Assembly (NCBI GenBank): GCA_026315105.1
Contig: CM048744.1
Coordinates: 313,231,270-313,295,269 of the forward strand
From: Locusta migratoria
Lineage: Eukaryota > Arthropoda > Insecta > Orthoptera > Acrididae
Length of the DNA: 64,000 nucleotides
Reading direction: 5' to 3'
Shown: positions 53,146 through 63,439 of the stretch, piece by piece
Position numbering within the stretch: the stretch's first letter is position 1
How the letters are laid out: each line of letters opens with the position of its first letter
Program-made: the position numbers and the translations under genes
The notes under the pieces: generated by a model
Databases searched by the model: none
The model's input: the letters and a program-made list of their open reading frames with translations, nothing else
What the model was told of the DNA's origin: nothing

Positions 53146-53287
53146 ACGGTCGGGGGTTCGAATCCCCCCTCGGGCATAGATGTTTGTGCCGTCCTTAGTC
53201 TTAGTTAGTTCATAAGTGGTTTGTAAGTTTAGGGACTGATAACCCAGTAGTTAAGTCCCATAAGCTATACAAACATTTGAACATTTG
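53146..53287 (+). repeat. Family A SINE, head-truncated, sense
   Basis: It starts ACGGTCGGGGGTTCGAATCC and ends ACATTTGAACATTTG. The tRNA part before the B-box is missing. Confidence 0.85.
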
Positions 53288-53790
53288 ATTTCCCTCCCAC
53301 TTCGCGCCTTCCCTCCCATCCTTATCCCCTGCGGGGAACTGTGCCATCAGTTTTAATCAGTGCTTCATCAGTGTTCAAGTTTCAGTGTCAGTGCCAGTGT
53401 TTTATGTTCAGTGTTCCAGTTTTAAGATGTCAGAAACCGCCGAACAGGCTGAATAATCGAGGTGCCATGTGATTTTAAGTGTGTGCTCTCGTTTTCGTCG
53501 TGTATCCTCCCATGAGTGTGTTTTAATCTCCATGAGTTTTTAAAACCGCACATATATGTATCTTTTGACCACCGTGGCCGTTTTAAATTCAGACTGTGTG
53601 TTTTAGTGCTCTCTATGTTACTGTTACTTCTCCGGTTTCATCTCCTTGGGATGTTTTTAAAATCTGCATTATTTTCTCGTTTTGTATATCTTTTAATTCG
53701 TTATGTCCCAATTTCTGTTGTACTATTGGCTGAAGAGTGGCATTGAAGCTGCTGCCAGCCTGCCACCATCCGGTGGTTTTAAAATGCATT
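53288..53790 (+). mobile_element. LINE 3' untranslated region
   Basis: It is rich in CAGTGTT repeats (53360-53425) and contains CTATTGGCTGAAGAGTGGC and GCTGCCAGCCTGCCACC before AATGCATTAAAGATAAA. The tail motif also occurs at 21890-21930. No coding frame. Confidence 0.55.
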
Positions 53791-54266
53791 AAAGATAAAA
53801 CAATACGACCTGGTAAAGTCATCATTGGATGACAATCAACTATTCAGACATGAAATCTATGTAGTGCATATTACGACTATCTGTCTTAAAAAGAAACAGA
53901 AAAAAATGCCGACAACTGCGAGAAAGACTTGCACACTGAGTGTTCAGTTCAAAATTAATTAATTAATTTTTCCCCCCTCAGCGTATATGCAGTCCCACCA
54001 ACATCCGTGACGTGTATTTCTTTGGTCATCATCGCTGTTGTTCTCCCCTTGTTATCTGAAATAGTCGTTGGGTTCAGTATGTAATCTGCTTTAGTAGCCG
54101 TTTAATTTGAGGTTTGCTTCCTTCTATTGAATGTATTTTCATGTTTATAAATTGCTAATTCTCTATGGTTTACTTTAGTAAACGATAATGATAGTTCTTT
54201 TGACAATGGGAGCCTTCGTATCGATGAATTTATGTGGTCTATCAGTGGGTAATCTAGGATTTTGGA

Positions 54267-54360
54267 AAATGTTCAAACGTTTGTAAACCTACTGGACCAA
54301 ACTGCTATGGCCGTCAGTCCCTAAACTTACAAACTACTTAACTAAATTGCACTAAGGAAA

Positions 54361-54422
<62 letters not shown>

Positions 54423-54508
54423 CCGAGGGAGGACCCGAACCTCCGACAAGAGCGACCGCCCAGTTTGTAGCACGATGCCTTAGACCACGCGGCTACGCCC
54501 ACGCGACC
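54267..54508 (-). repeat. Family A SINE subfamily, antisense, with (CA)29
   Basis: Flanked by AGGATTTTGGA (54256-54266 and 54509-54519). About 29 CA units (54362-54419) lie at the border between tail and tRNA head, the same place as the TG tract at 2045-2104. B-box side reads CCCGAACCTCCGACAAG. Confidence 0.9.
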
Positions 54509-54769
54509 AGGATTTTGGACTGGAGGAGGGGCGTCTGAGCTACTGTTCTACCAAATACGATTTTAGAAATTATCTTTCCCTCTCTTTTGGGGGTGTCAGA
54601 TGAAGATTACAGTATATAGGTGCAGCTCTTGGGGTCTGCAGCGCCAGAGCCCCTCGCCCCCCCCCCCCCTTCGCCCTCTGGACTCGTCCATGTGTCGACG
54701 CCTCGCAGACCCTTCTCCAACACCGCCGATTCCGCCGCCCCCCCCCTCCCCCATAGATGTAGCGCCGTT

Positions 54770-55021
54770 TATGTTAGACGGTCCTGCTGCTGATCGTCCG
54801 GTCATGCCAATGTAGATTTTTCTATACGTGAACGGTATGCGGTATAGTCCCGATATCCTGAGTGGCTCCCGCAGTGCTACTGTGCTATTGTAACTAAAAA
54901 AACTTCCAAAGCACAACTCGATCCAAAAAACAAGTCTGATTAATAACGGTATGCACAAAATATGCCGTACACTAATATGAACTGTATCATCTTTCAACGC
55001 GATATGCTTTCCAAGGACCAA
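54770..55021 (-). pseudogene. Penelope-like element fragment with GIY-YIG motif
   Basis: The minus-strand frame contains GLYRIPFTYRKIYIGMTGRS (about 54850-54790), which fits the GIY-YIG endonuclease start of Penelope-like elements (G-V-Y-x-I-P-C ... K-x-Y-I-G-x-T-G-R). The Cys positions in between read Phe and Tyr. After it the frame runs into GC-rich low-complexity sequence (54640-54760). No reverse transcriptase motif was found nearby. Confidence 0.5.
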
Positions 55022-55490
55022 AGGCTGCTACACCAGTTGCTTAGAAAGTGTCACACAGTCTAACATCAGACTCGTCGGAGGAAATAGTATCGGATGCTGA
55101 CGTTTCCAGTAGTGTGGAAAGAGTTAATTATAACCGTGTAAGACTTGGCATATTTTCTGGTAATGTATTCAGACACTTTGTTCAGATCTAATACACATAA
55201 ATCCCATTTGTTAGCATAGTAAAAAGGAAACTATTCGAAGAGTCTGTCGATAATTTACTAAAAATTCAATTCAATGTCTGTCGGCAACGGCATAATACGA
55301 AGTTAATTTCTTATCTCTGTCACCTTCAACTTTGATGAAATCTACACAGCGTCGTCCTTTCCTGAAAATAGTGCAGATTCTCGTTAAGAAGGATTATGTA
55401 TTAATAATAATAATAATAATAATGTTTGACAACTGACTTCACTTTTAATTTAATATAGTTTATTCAATGCATAGATTTTACAAATGAAAT

Positions 55491-55668
55491 GATCAAAGGT
55501 TTGTAAACCTATTGGACCAAACTGCTATGGTCATTAGTCCCTAGACTTACAAACTACTTAAACTAAATTACACTAAGGACAACACCCACATACACCCGTA
55601 TCCACCCACACCCACACACCCACACTTGCCAGAGGGAGGACTGAACCTCCGGCGGGAGCGATTGCTAG
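55491..55668 (-). repeat. Family A SINE subfamily, antisense, head-truncated
   Basis: The tail (GTTTGTAAACCTATTGGACC) and a CA/CCCACA-rich stretch at 55584-55625 are followed by GGACTGAACCTCCGGCGGGA; the head is lost. The CA-rich interval again lies between tail and tRNA part. Confidence 0.75.
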
Positions 55669-56269
55669 AGTTCACACATGGTTCACTTGTTACCCCACTG
55701 GAATTCAACAACCGCCTTTAACCAGAACTAAAACACGCGTAATTTTTTAAATATGGCCATCCAATTAAAGAGACACAGTCAGATAAAGATGCTCTCTACA
55801 CTTCTCCCGTCAGATACGCTTATTATCAGATTTATCAGCTTCTCTGCCGTTAAATCGGCATATTCACTTGTAAAAATTATGTTACAAAACAAATTTCTGA
55901 GCATATAAAAATGCTATTGCATTCGAAACCAATGAAGGGACTTCACAAACGCTTCGAACGAAAATTCGTCTCTGCACATCGCCCACGGTATCCTGCGTGG
56001 ACTCCGCCACGTACAGTACATACTGAAACGTATATGTTGGAAACATCTGATGATACGTCACTTCCAGAATCGTCGAACGTAAACGACATTGTCCGCTCGG
56101 ACATGAGGAGAAATTAGCCGTGGTGCAGAACGCACTGTGTGACACCGACCGTATATTAAAATTCACTGATATGCAAGTTTTTTCTGTGGAAAAGAGCTAC
56201 GACGTTCGTTTGTTCAGGGAATCCAGCCGCAACCTTGTGGCGCTATGCTCCGATGAGCGAGGCCGCTCC

Positions 56270-56400
56270 CGGTCGGGGTTCGAATCCCCCCAGGGCATGG
56301 ATGTTTGTGCTATCTTTAGTATAAGTTAGTTCATAAGTAGTTTGTAAGTTCAGGGACTGATGACCCCGCAGTTAAGATTAACAAACATTTGAACATTTTG
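56270..56400 (+). repeat. Family A SINE, head-truncated, sense
   Basis: It starts near the B-box (GGTCGGGGTTCGAATCCCCC) and keeps the tail GGGACTGATGACCCCGCAG, ending ACATTTGAACATTTTG. Confidence 0.8.
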
Positions 56401-57165
56401 CAGGGAAGTCTCATAAATTCACAAAAATGGCATTAGTCTTAACAGGAAAGAAACCTCCGGATACACAAATCCACAATTACCTGAATGGTTGTTGATGTGG
56501 TTACAGACACTACGATAAACGCCAGAGACCTGTGACATTTTCGCGTCAGGAAACTTACAAAACGAGCAAAATGGAAGAAAAGTAAGTATCGGGAGAGATC
56601 GGAACTGTAAGGGCTTCCCAGCGAAACTTTTGGAGTGCAGTCGCAACGGCGTTTCGAGTACACTGTAGAAGTTTCGCTGGAAAGTCTCTACCCATCTTCC
56701 AGTGGGCCTGATCTCTACCCGTAAGATTTCCATATTATTGAAGCCCTGAAAAAAGACATTCGTTGCCGTTCATTTGCTTGGGACGAAGACGTTGACTCTC
56801 GTGTGTGCCAGTAGGATAAATTTATTAACAGTTGGAATGTTGTTCTTTAAATGACAAACAGAAAACAGTACTTAGTTTTCTCCCCCTCTGTGTTTTGTTT
56901 ATTAGACATAGAATTTCCACACATAATCTTTGGCCCCTGCCTCGACTCCACTCCGCCACTAGTTACGGAGCGCGGAGTTTGACAATGCCAGCTTCTCGTG
57001 CTGGCGAAACGACAGAAAAATTATCAAACAAATCCCGGCCGAAAATCCAGAGCCAAAAACGTATAGGCACTACACCAATTAAAAATCAATCCTATTCTTC
57101 AATGAAGACAGTGAACACCTTGAAAATGTGCGAAGGCAGGTATTGTAGACTGTTTGTTTCGACAG

Positions 57166-57410
57166 GTATAAGCTGGCCGACATCACAGTGCGCCTGGGAG
57201 AGTACGACCTGAACAGGCCCGACGAGACCCGTGCGGTCGAGGTCAGAGTCATGGAGGCCACCATGCACCCGCGCTACGACCGCGCCACCTACGAGAACGA
57301 CATCGCAGTGCTCCGTCTACGCCGAAGGGCCGCCTTCAATTCATACATCATGCCCGTGTGTCTGCCTGCCATCGACGAGGGCTTCATAAACAGGACTGCC
57401 TATGTCACTG
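57166..57410 (+). CDS. Clip-domain serine protease, exon with catalytic Asp
   Basis: The acceptor TTTCGACAG and donor GTGAGC enclose 245 bp; the first base completes the Pro codon begun at 51243. It reads YKLADITVRLGEYDLNRPDE, then VMEATMHPRYDRATYENDIA, VLRLRRRAAF, YIMPVCLPAID and NRTAYVTG. NDIAVL carries the catalytic Asp, and LGEYDL and PVCLP are standard landmarks of trypsin-fold clip proteases. It ends one base into the next codon, before the expected GWG. The exon or exons with the catalytic Ser (GDSGG) are not in the remaining 6.6 kb. Confidence 0.95.
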
Positions 57411-57445
57411 GTGAGCCAGATATGTATGTATGCTATCTCTGTAGT

Positions 57446-57465
57446 GTGTGTGTTTGTGTGTGTGT

Positions 57466-57499
<34 letters not shown>
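57446..57499 (+). repeat. (TG)n microsatellite just after the exon
   Basis: An imperfect TG tract begins about 35 bases downstream of the donor at 57411, then GAGAGAGA. Sequence from 57500 to 58347 shows no other recognised feature. Confidence 0.85.
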
Positions 57500-57502
<3 letters not shown>

Positions 57503-58347
57503 AGAGAGAGATCAGATTTTCTGTTTAGTCTATACTTTGGATGGCACGTAACAGCAACAGTTATATTAAAAAGTTACTGCGCTAAGAAATCCTGGAACGC
57601 CATGCGCTCGGCCTCGTTTTCAGCATCCGCTTAACTTCTCCACGTGAACCCTCTATCATAACTTTGCCTGTAATCATGAAACATATGTAAGAGCTCCCTA
57701 TCGCCTATACTATCCGAAACCTATAATCCATTAATTACTTTGTCTCCCCTCTGATGACAGTCCCGGTTTGCTGTCGCGCCTCTACACTTACATCACACTG
57801 CTCCTTCACCAGCACACCCCACATATCACATCCCGACGAAACTTCAACCGTCTTCCCTTCCCAGACAATGAGATCTGTTCCGATATTTATACATTCCATC
57901 AACTGCAACCTCTTTCCATTTAACTCACCCAACATCAGTTCTGTAAGGATAGTTTACAATTCAGCACATAGACAGACACATAAAAAAACACACTCGCACA
58001 TACAACACTTAAGGTATCGGCCATTAGCCTTCTTCAGAAAAGAGAGCATTCACTCAGTCACACAAGCACACTTCACAGTCACACAACCGTCATCTCCGGC
58101 TGCAGCTTTCGCCTCATCTGCGTCCTGAAAGTGTCGTCCTCGAAGACTGCACTTCACTGGGCCAGAAGAAGGTGCTCAATCTGGACTGCACGGTGGGTGG
58201 GGGACCACTGACCAGCCCAGTTTGTCAATCTCTTGACTTGTGGCTTAAGATGTAGGACGTTTTGTACTGTTATGATAAAATTCGGTTCTTCCTTATGATT
58301 TCTCGAAATCTGTAATGCAGCTGTTGCTGTTCTCGGTACAACCAGGT

Positions 58348-58663
58348 AAAAAAAAAAGGTAAAGCAGTCAACAATCCCAAGAGAGGTTTCAACACCACAG
58401 TGCTTTACTAGGCATGGTCCTATTCGGAGGTGGTACGCCGTTGCCTTCCTTCGACCTTCGAACTGACTTACCCAGCCAGTTATAGGGGAACCTACAGTTT
58501 AACGTGGGTTCCGAACCACGGTGCTACTCGATATTTTTCTCTTCAGCAACTCTTTCAGAGGTGAGTGGAAAGTGACAGATAAAAACCCTAGGACCTGGCT
58601 GGGATCGAACCCGCGACCTTTGGATTTGAGTCTGGCACTCTACCACTGAGCTACCAAGCCGGC
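58348..58663 (-). repeat. tRNA-derived SINE, family C, antisense, complete
   Basis: The tRNA head at the right reads on the minus strand GCCGGCTTGGTAGCTCAGTG, GTAGAGTGCCAGACTC and GCGGGTTCGATCCCAGCC, with clear A- and B-boxes. The body mirrors 1411-1730. The left end is the GGTAAAGCAGTC terminus with an A run. Confidence 0.8.
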
Positions 58664-58924
58664 AAAACCATGTTCCACAAAATCTGTGAGAACGATTACT
58701 TCCTCAGGGAAAAAAAAACTAGTTAGTTTCTCTGCAGATCTCTTACGTCTTGAAGAAGACGTGTGATGCCACTCCTTAGACTGATTCGTTGTTTCCAGGT
58801 CATAAGAATACATGAAACAGTCAATAAGTTCTGAGACTTGATGCCTGAAGGATAGATACCTAGACGACTATGTTGCATTCTCTGCCGCATTTCAGATGGC
58901 TGATTGTCGTTTCAGTTGCGGATC

Positions 58925-59420
58925 GTAAAGGAAACACCACGTTTCGTCTCAAATTATCATCCTGTTATAATAATAATTTCGTGTGGATTATTGTTCTGGT
59001 GCAAGTATTTCAATTCCTCCGCACAACTGATGAGGTCACTACAAGTCGCCACGCTATGATTACGTTGGTCTTGCGACAGGATTCGTGGCACACTGTGCTG
59101 TGTAACACGAGACGCGTTGTGGTCGTCCGTCAGAATTTTGTGACAAGTACCAGTAGGGGTCAGCCTACTGCTGCTGCTAGAACGTCTCCCAATTGGGAGC
59201 AGTTATTACGGACCAGCGTTGCAACTTCCTGGATCTTGCAGTAAGAACTCCATCTCCCAAACTGTTCCATCCTTGCAGAAAACGTCGGTGTCACCTAAAT
59301 ACAACACTGCGATTCAGTGCATCCTCACCGTACACTTGCTGCAACATTTGAAACGTTTCGGCAGAGGTTTTGCCTAATTTCTGGCAGACTTTGATGTTCG
59401 CCGCTTTGCTCAAACTGTGA
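58925..59420 (-). pseudogene. Mariner-like transposase, N-terminal fragment
   Basis: On the minus strand LSKAANIKVCQKLGKTSAET and FQMLQQVYGEDALNRSVVF match the helix-turn-helix start of SETMAR-type mariner transposases. Further on, a shifted frame gives VTQHSVPRILSQDQRNHSVA followed by a DLISCAEEL-like stretch, the region before the catalytic domain. The rest is missing. It is not the same copy as 47822-48212, which has the same domain in sense orientation. Confidence 0.6.
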
Positions 59421-59644
59421 CGTGTCAAGGTCCGACTGGCGCAATCAACTCACCGTCACAACAAAGACCGCGCTTCTTCTTCCAGTGCATGCACTCAACT
59501 GTTTCTTGCAGGGTCGAGAGACTGACTGACAGGGTAGAATACTACGGTACCACCTATTGGCTATAGTGCACCACAGGGCCGTCATACGGTCAGTCTCAGA
59601 ACTTACTGCCTGTACAACGTATAACCATGTTTCTTCCATGAGAC

Positions 59645-61080
59645 GCGATTAGAAGGCAAAAAAAATCATCATCATCATTAGAGACTGATTATTCCTTTCA
59701 GCGTTCAGTCTGGAGCATAGTACCTCTAATAAAATTCTTCCATGATCTCCTATTCAATGCTAACATTGATGCCTCGTCTGATGTTATGCCTTTTACTTCA
59801 AAATCATTCTGCACCGAATCTAAGTACTTCCTTCTTGGTCTACCTCGACTCCTCTTATCCTCCGCTTCTGAGCTCATGAGTCTCTTAGGTAATCGTGCTT
59901 CTCCCATGCGTGTAAAATGACGCCACCATCTCAGTCTGTTCGCTCTAACTGCTTCTTTTCTTTGATTTCCTCATTATGGATACCCTCCTGCCATTGTTCC
60001 CATCTATTGGTATCTGCAATCATTCTTGCTACTTTCATATCTGTAACCTCTACTTTAAGAATAAGGTAACCTGTATCCACCCAACTTTCACTCCCATACA
60101 ACAAAGTTGGTCGAAAGATAGAGCAGTGCACTGCTAACTTAGTCTTGGTACTTACTTCCTTCTTGCAGAAGAGAGTAGATCTTAGCTGAGCACTCACTGC
60201 ATTAGCTTTGCTGCACCTCTATTCCAGTTCTTTCACTATGTTGCCATCCTGAGAGAAAATACATCCCAGGTACTTGAAACTGTATACCTGTTCTAAGTTT
60301 GGTCCTCCTATTTGGCAATCAATCCGTTTAAATCTCTTTCCCACAGACATTACTTTTGTTTTGGAGATGTTGATCTTCATATCATAATCCTTGCACCTCT
60401 GATCGAGCTCTGAAATATTAGTTTGCAACCGTTCAATCGAATCGGCCATTACAACTGAGTCATCCGCATATGCGAGACTGCTTATTTTGTTTTCACCTAT
60501 TTTAATCCCGCCCAGCGAGTCTACTGTTTTCAACATATGATCCATGAATAGTGTGAACAACAGTGGTGACAGGTTACAGCCTTGTCTTACCCCTGAAACT
60601 ACCTGAACCAAGAGCTTAATTTGCCATCTACTGTAACTGCTGCCTGACAGTCTAAGTAAAGCCCTTTAATTTCTGGCAAAAGTTTGCCTCCTATACCATA
60701 ATCTTGTAGAACGTACAGTAGCTTTCTGCTAGGAACACGGTCATAAGCCTTCTCTAGATCTATGAAACATAGATACAATTCCCTGTTCCACTCATAGCAC
60801 TTTTCCATTACCTGGCGTAAGCTAAAGATCTGTTCCTGACAGCCTCTAAGAGGCCTAAATCCACACTGGTTTTCATCTAACTTGTCCTAAATTAATATTC
60901 GGACTCTCCTTTCAACAATACCCGAGAATATATTGCCTACAACGCTAATTAAAGAGATACCTCGATTGTTGTTACAGTCTTTTCTGTTTCCATGTTTAAA
61001 AATTGGCATGATTACCGCTTTCGTCCAGTCAGACGGAAACTGTCCCGATTAAAAAAGTGTCTTCCCTAGCTTCAGATGCT
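59645..61080 (-). mobile_element. RTE-like LINE, 5'-truncated, frame-broken
   Basis: On the minus strand in order: ISVVGNIFSGIVERRVRI, LCFIDLEKAYDRVPSRKLLY, VVSGVRQGCNLSPLLFTLFM, SSLAYADDSVVMADSIERLQ (catalytic YADD), YSFKYLGCIFSQDG, LYGSESW and RSRGRPRRKYLDSVQNDFEV near the C-terminus. The 3' tail is an (ATG)n-like microsatellite (59658-59683). Frames break at about 60605, 60210 and 59920. The protein layout and the trinucleotide tail fit RTE-type LINEs. Nothing was recognised from 61081 to 61671. Confidence 0.8.
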
Positions 61081-61671
61081 TCCAACAGCTCAGAGCAGAC
61101 TTCCACACTTCTGTTCTTCAAATAATGTGTCACCCGCAGCGATACGCAATTCGCACATATATTTTTAATATCCCAAGTCTTTCACCAGCTCATTCACGGC
61201 ACAGTGGCCACAGTTCATTTGTGAAACAAGCTCACCAGCTGTGATTCGTCTTTCCGCACGAACCAATTCATCCAGTCGTTGGCGATTAACGGCAGTGCTC
61301 GCAATTATGAGTCTCCTCCTTTAAACTTCTTCATCCATCTCTACACATTGCTCCAGTCAATCTTGCTGCATCCATAGATATTTTCCAGCCTCCTATAGAC
61401 GTCATCAAGGCTGCACCCTTCCTAGCCAAAAATTGAATGACCGTGCGCTGTTACAGTTTCAAATTCCTGCCCATTTCCTACGAGAGAAGAAATTACAAAA
61501 TATGAGTATCGAAGAAGAGCTGTTTTACTAACACGTGCAATTTGAGCTACATAGGTCAGTAATTAAACAAGTAACGCCCAGCGCTGCATTACTTTCGGAA
61601 CACTCCTCGTACACTACAAATAATTGGGAAACACATTATACTGTTGTTTACCTGCAAAATGAGATGATGTA

Positions 61672-63285
61672 CACTCATGCTCCTAAATTAAGGATAATGC
61701 TGCTACATGGTGAAAAAACGGTCTGGTGGGCGGTTTGCGGGTTTAAATCACCTCGGGGTGTGACCGTGTGGTGCATCTGGCCTGCGGTCGTCGCACGGTG
61801 GCTCTGGCAGCAGTCCATATACGCAGATGTGTGTTGGTGCATGTCACAGTATGGTGGAACGAGTAAGTGTGCAGACGTTTTCAGACGTGCTGATGGTAAC
61901 TGCCTGTTCCAAATGGCTCAAAGAACACATATTGATGATGTTATGAGGGATAGAATACTAGGGCGATTGGAGGCCTTCAGACACAGCAGGTCGCAGCACG
62001 GGTCCTCCGTGTTCCACAAAGTGTGAAATCAAGATTCCAGCAGACCGGAAACGTGTCCAGGCGCTACGGTACGGGACGTCCACAGTGTGCAACACCACAA
62101 GAAGACCGATATCTCACCATCAGTGCCCGCAGAAGGCCACGGAGTCCTGCACGTAGCCTTGCTCGGGACCATGCCGCAGCCACTGGAACAGTTGTCTCCA
62201 GACACAGTCTACAGATGACAGAACAGACATGGTTTGAAATTTTCCCGGCGAATCAAATGTTCAAAAAGATTTCGGGTTTGCAGCCGGTCGTCGTAAACTT
62301 CATCGCGCGATATTTCAGCTGGGCACCTGCCAGTCATCTTCAGGTGAGCCAACAAGGACTGACGAAGACAGCGGCTACCAGCTGAATAACGCGTGAAATC
62401 CCGTCATCTCCGAGATTTGTTCTAGACGAAGATACCAGAAGGCTCCGATAACTGCGACCAGCGGCACTATCAAAGACAGCTGATCCTTAGAGTTCCACCA
62501 GTGAGGGCGCTGCCGCCAGGCGGTGCGGTCCTTCTGTCACCGTCACCGTGTCTTCGACGCATGCGCGGTAATACTCGTACCACGAGCGTGCTATATAAGG
62601 CGGAGCTGAGAGCGTCTTCGTCAGTCCTTGTTGGATCACCTGAAGATGACTGGCAGGTCCCCAGTTGAAATATCGTGGGATGAAGTTTACGACGACCGGC
62701 TGCAAACCCGAAATCTTTTTGAACACACATGGTTTATTAACCCCGACACCTGCAAGGTGCATTCCACTGACCCCTGGTCACAGGAGAGCCCGTAAATCCT
62801 GGTGTCAAGAACACAGTACATAGTCATTGGAGCAGTGGCGCCAGGTATAGTCTGAACAGTGATTCTCGCTGGGTTTTCTATCTGCCGTGAGCCAAGAACC
62901 AGATACCAACCCAGTAAAGTCCTTGAAAGGGACTTATATGTAGGTAGTGGTTCGATGGTGTGGGGTGTGATTATGATTGGTGCACGTACACTCCTGGTTG
63001 TCTTAGACAAAGGAACTGTAACAGGTCATGTATTTCGGGATGTCATTTTGCACCTGTATGTACGCTTTTTCCAGGGTGCAGTGGGTCCCACCTTCCTCCT
63101 GATGGATGATAACGCCCCACTTACAAGCAGAAGGTATCAGGCGAATGGAGTGGCCTGCTTGTTATCCAGGCCTGAACCCCATCGAGCACGTTTAGGATAT
63201 CTCGGTCGACGTATCGCTGCACGTCTTCAAACTCCTAGGACACTTCAGGAGCTCCGACGGGTACTGGTGCAAGAATGAGAAGCTA
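61672..63285 (+). mobile_element. Tc1-like transposon split by a MITE, right end lost
   Basis: The left end CACTCATGCTCCTAAATTAAGG follows TA. A sense transposase in broken frames has DRILGRLEA, KSRFQQTGNVSRRYGTGRPQ, QEDRYLTISARRRPRSPARS (61920-62217). After the MITE at 62236-62726 it continues with TPGHRRAR, SDSRWVF (first Asp region), GSMVWGVIMIGARTLLVVLD, FFQGAVGPTFLLMDDNAPL (second Asp region), LNPIEHV-like sequence and LGRRIAARLQTPRTLQELRR. The right terminal repeat is missing; a different LINE fragment starts at about 63283. Confidence 0.85.
62236..62726. mobile_element. MITE with ~112-bp inverted ends and 9-bp target duplication
   Basis: The arms share TGTTCAAAAAGATTTCGGGT, TGCAGCCGGTCGTCGTAAAC and the motif CATCTTCAGGTGA, running to about 62370 and from about 62615. 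The element is flanked by ACATGGTTT at 62227-62235 and 62727-62735. The left end has 22 extra bases (GAAATTTTCCCGGCG...) before the arm. A TATATAAGG motif lies at 62591. No coding capacity. Confidence 0.88.
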
Positions 63286-63425
63286 TAAAGGCAAATCTAC
63301 ATTTCTAGCTTTTGTAGATTTGGAGAAAGCTTTTTACAATGTTGATTGGAATAAACTCTTTCAAGTTCTGAAGCAATCAGGAGTAAAATACAAGGAGCGT
63401 AAGGTTATTTACAACTTGACATTTT
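63283..63425 (+). pseudogene. RTE-like reverse transcriptase fragment
   Basis: KGKSTFLAFVDLEKAFYNVD-WNKLFQVLKQSGVKYKERKV is the region around the first catalytic Asp of a LINE reverse transcriptase. It is about 45 codons long, cut off on both sides, and in the opposite orientation to the RTE-like LINE at 59645-61080. Confidence 0.7.
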
Positions 63426-63439
63426 GGATAAACGTGATT

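Larger units (their letters stand above)
55022..57165. other. Intronic sequence apart from two SINE fragments
   Basis: No coding frame was recognised besides the SINEs at 55491-55668 and 56270-56400. An (AAT)8-like tract lies at 55400-55423. Confidence 0.5.

Noticed and set aside
57188..57634. 148-codon frame extending past the Asp exon
   Set aside because: After the GTGAGC donor at 57411 it continues into the TG microsatellite. Only 57166-57410 is coding.
58140..58260. Possible further protease exon near GGTGGGTGGGGGACCAC
   Set aside because: No GWG or GDSGG motif and no phase-compatible acceptor was found.
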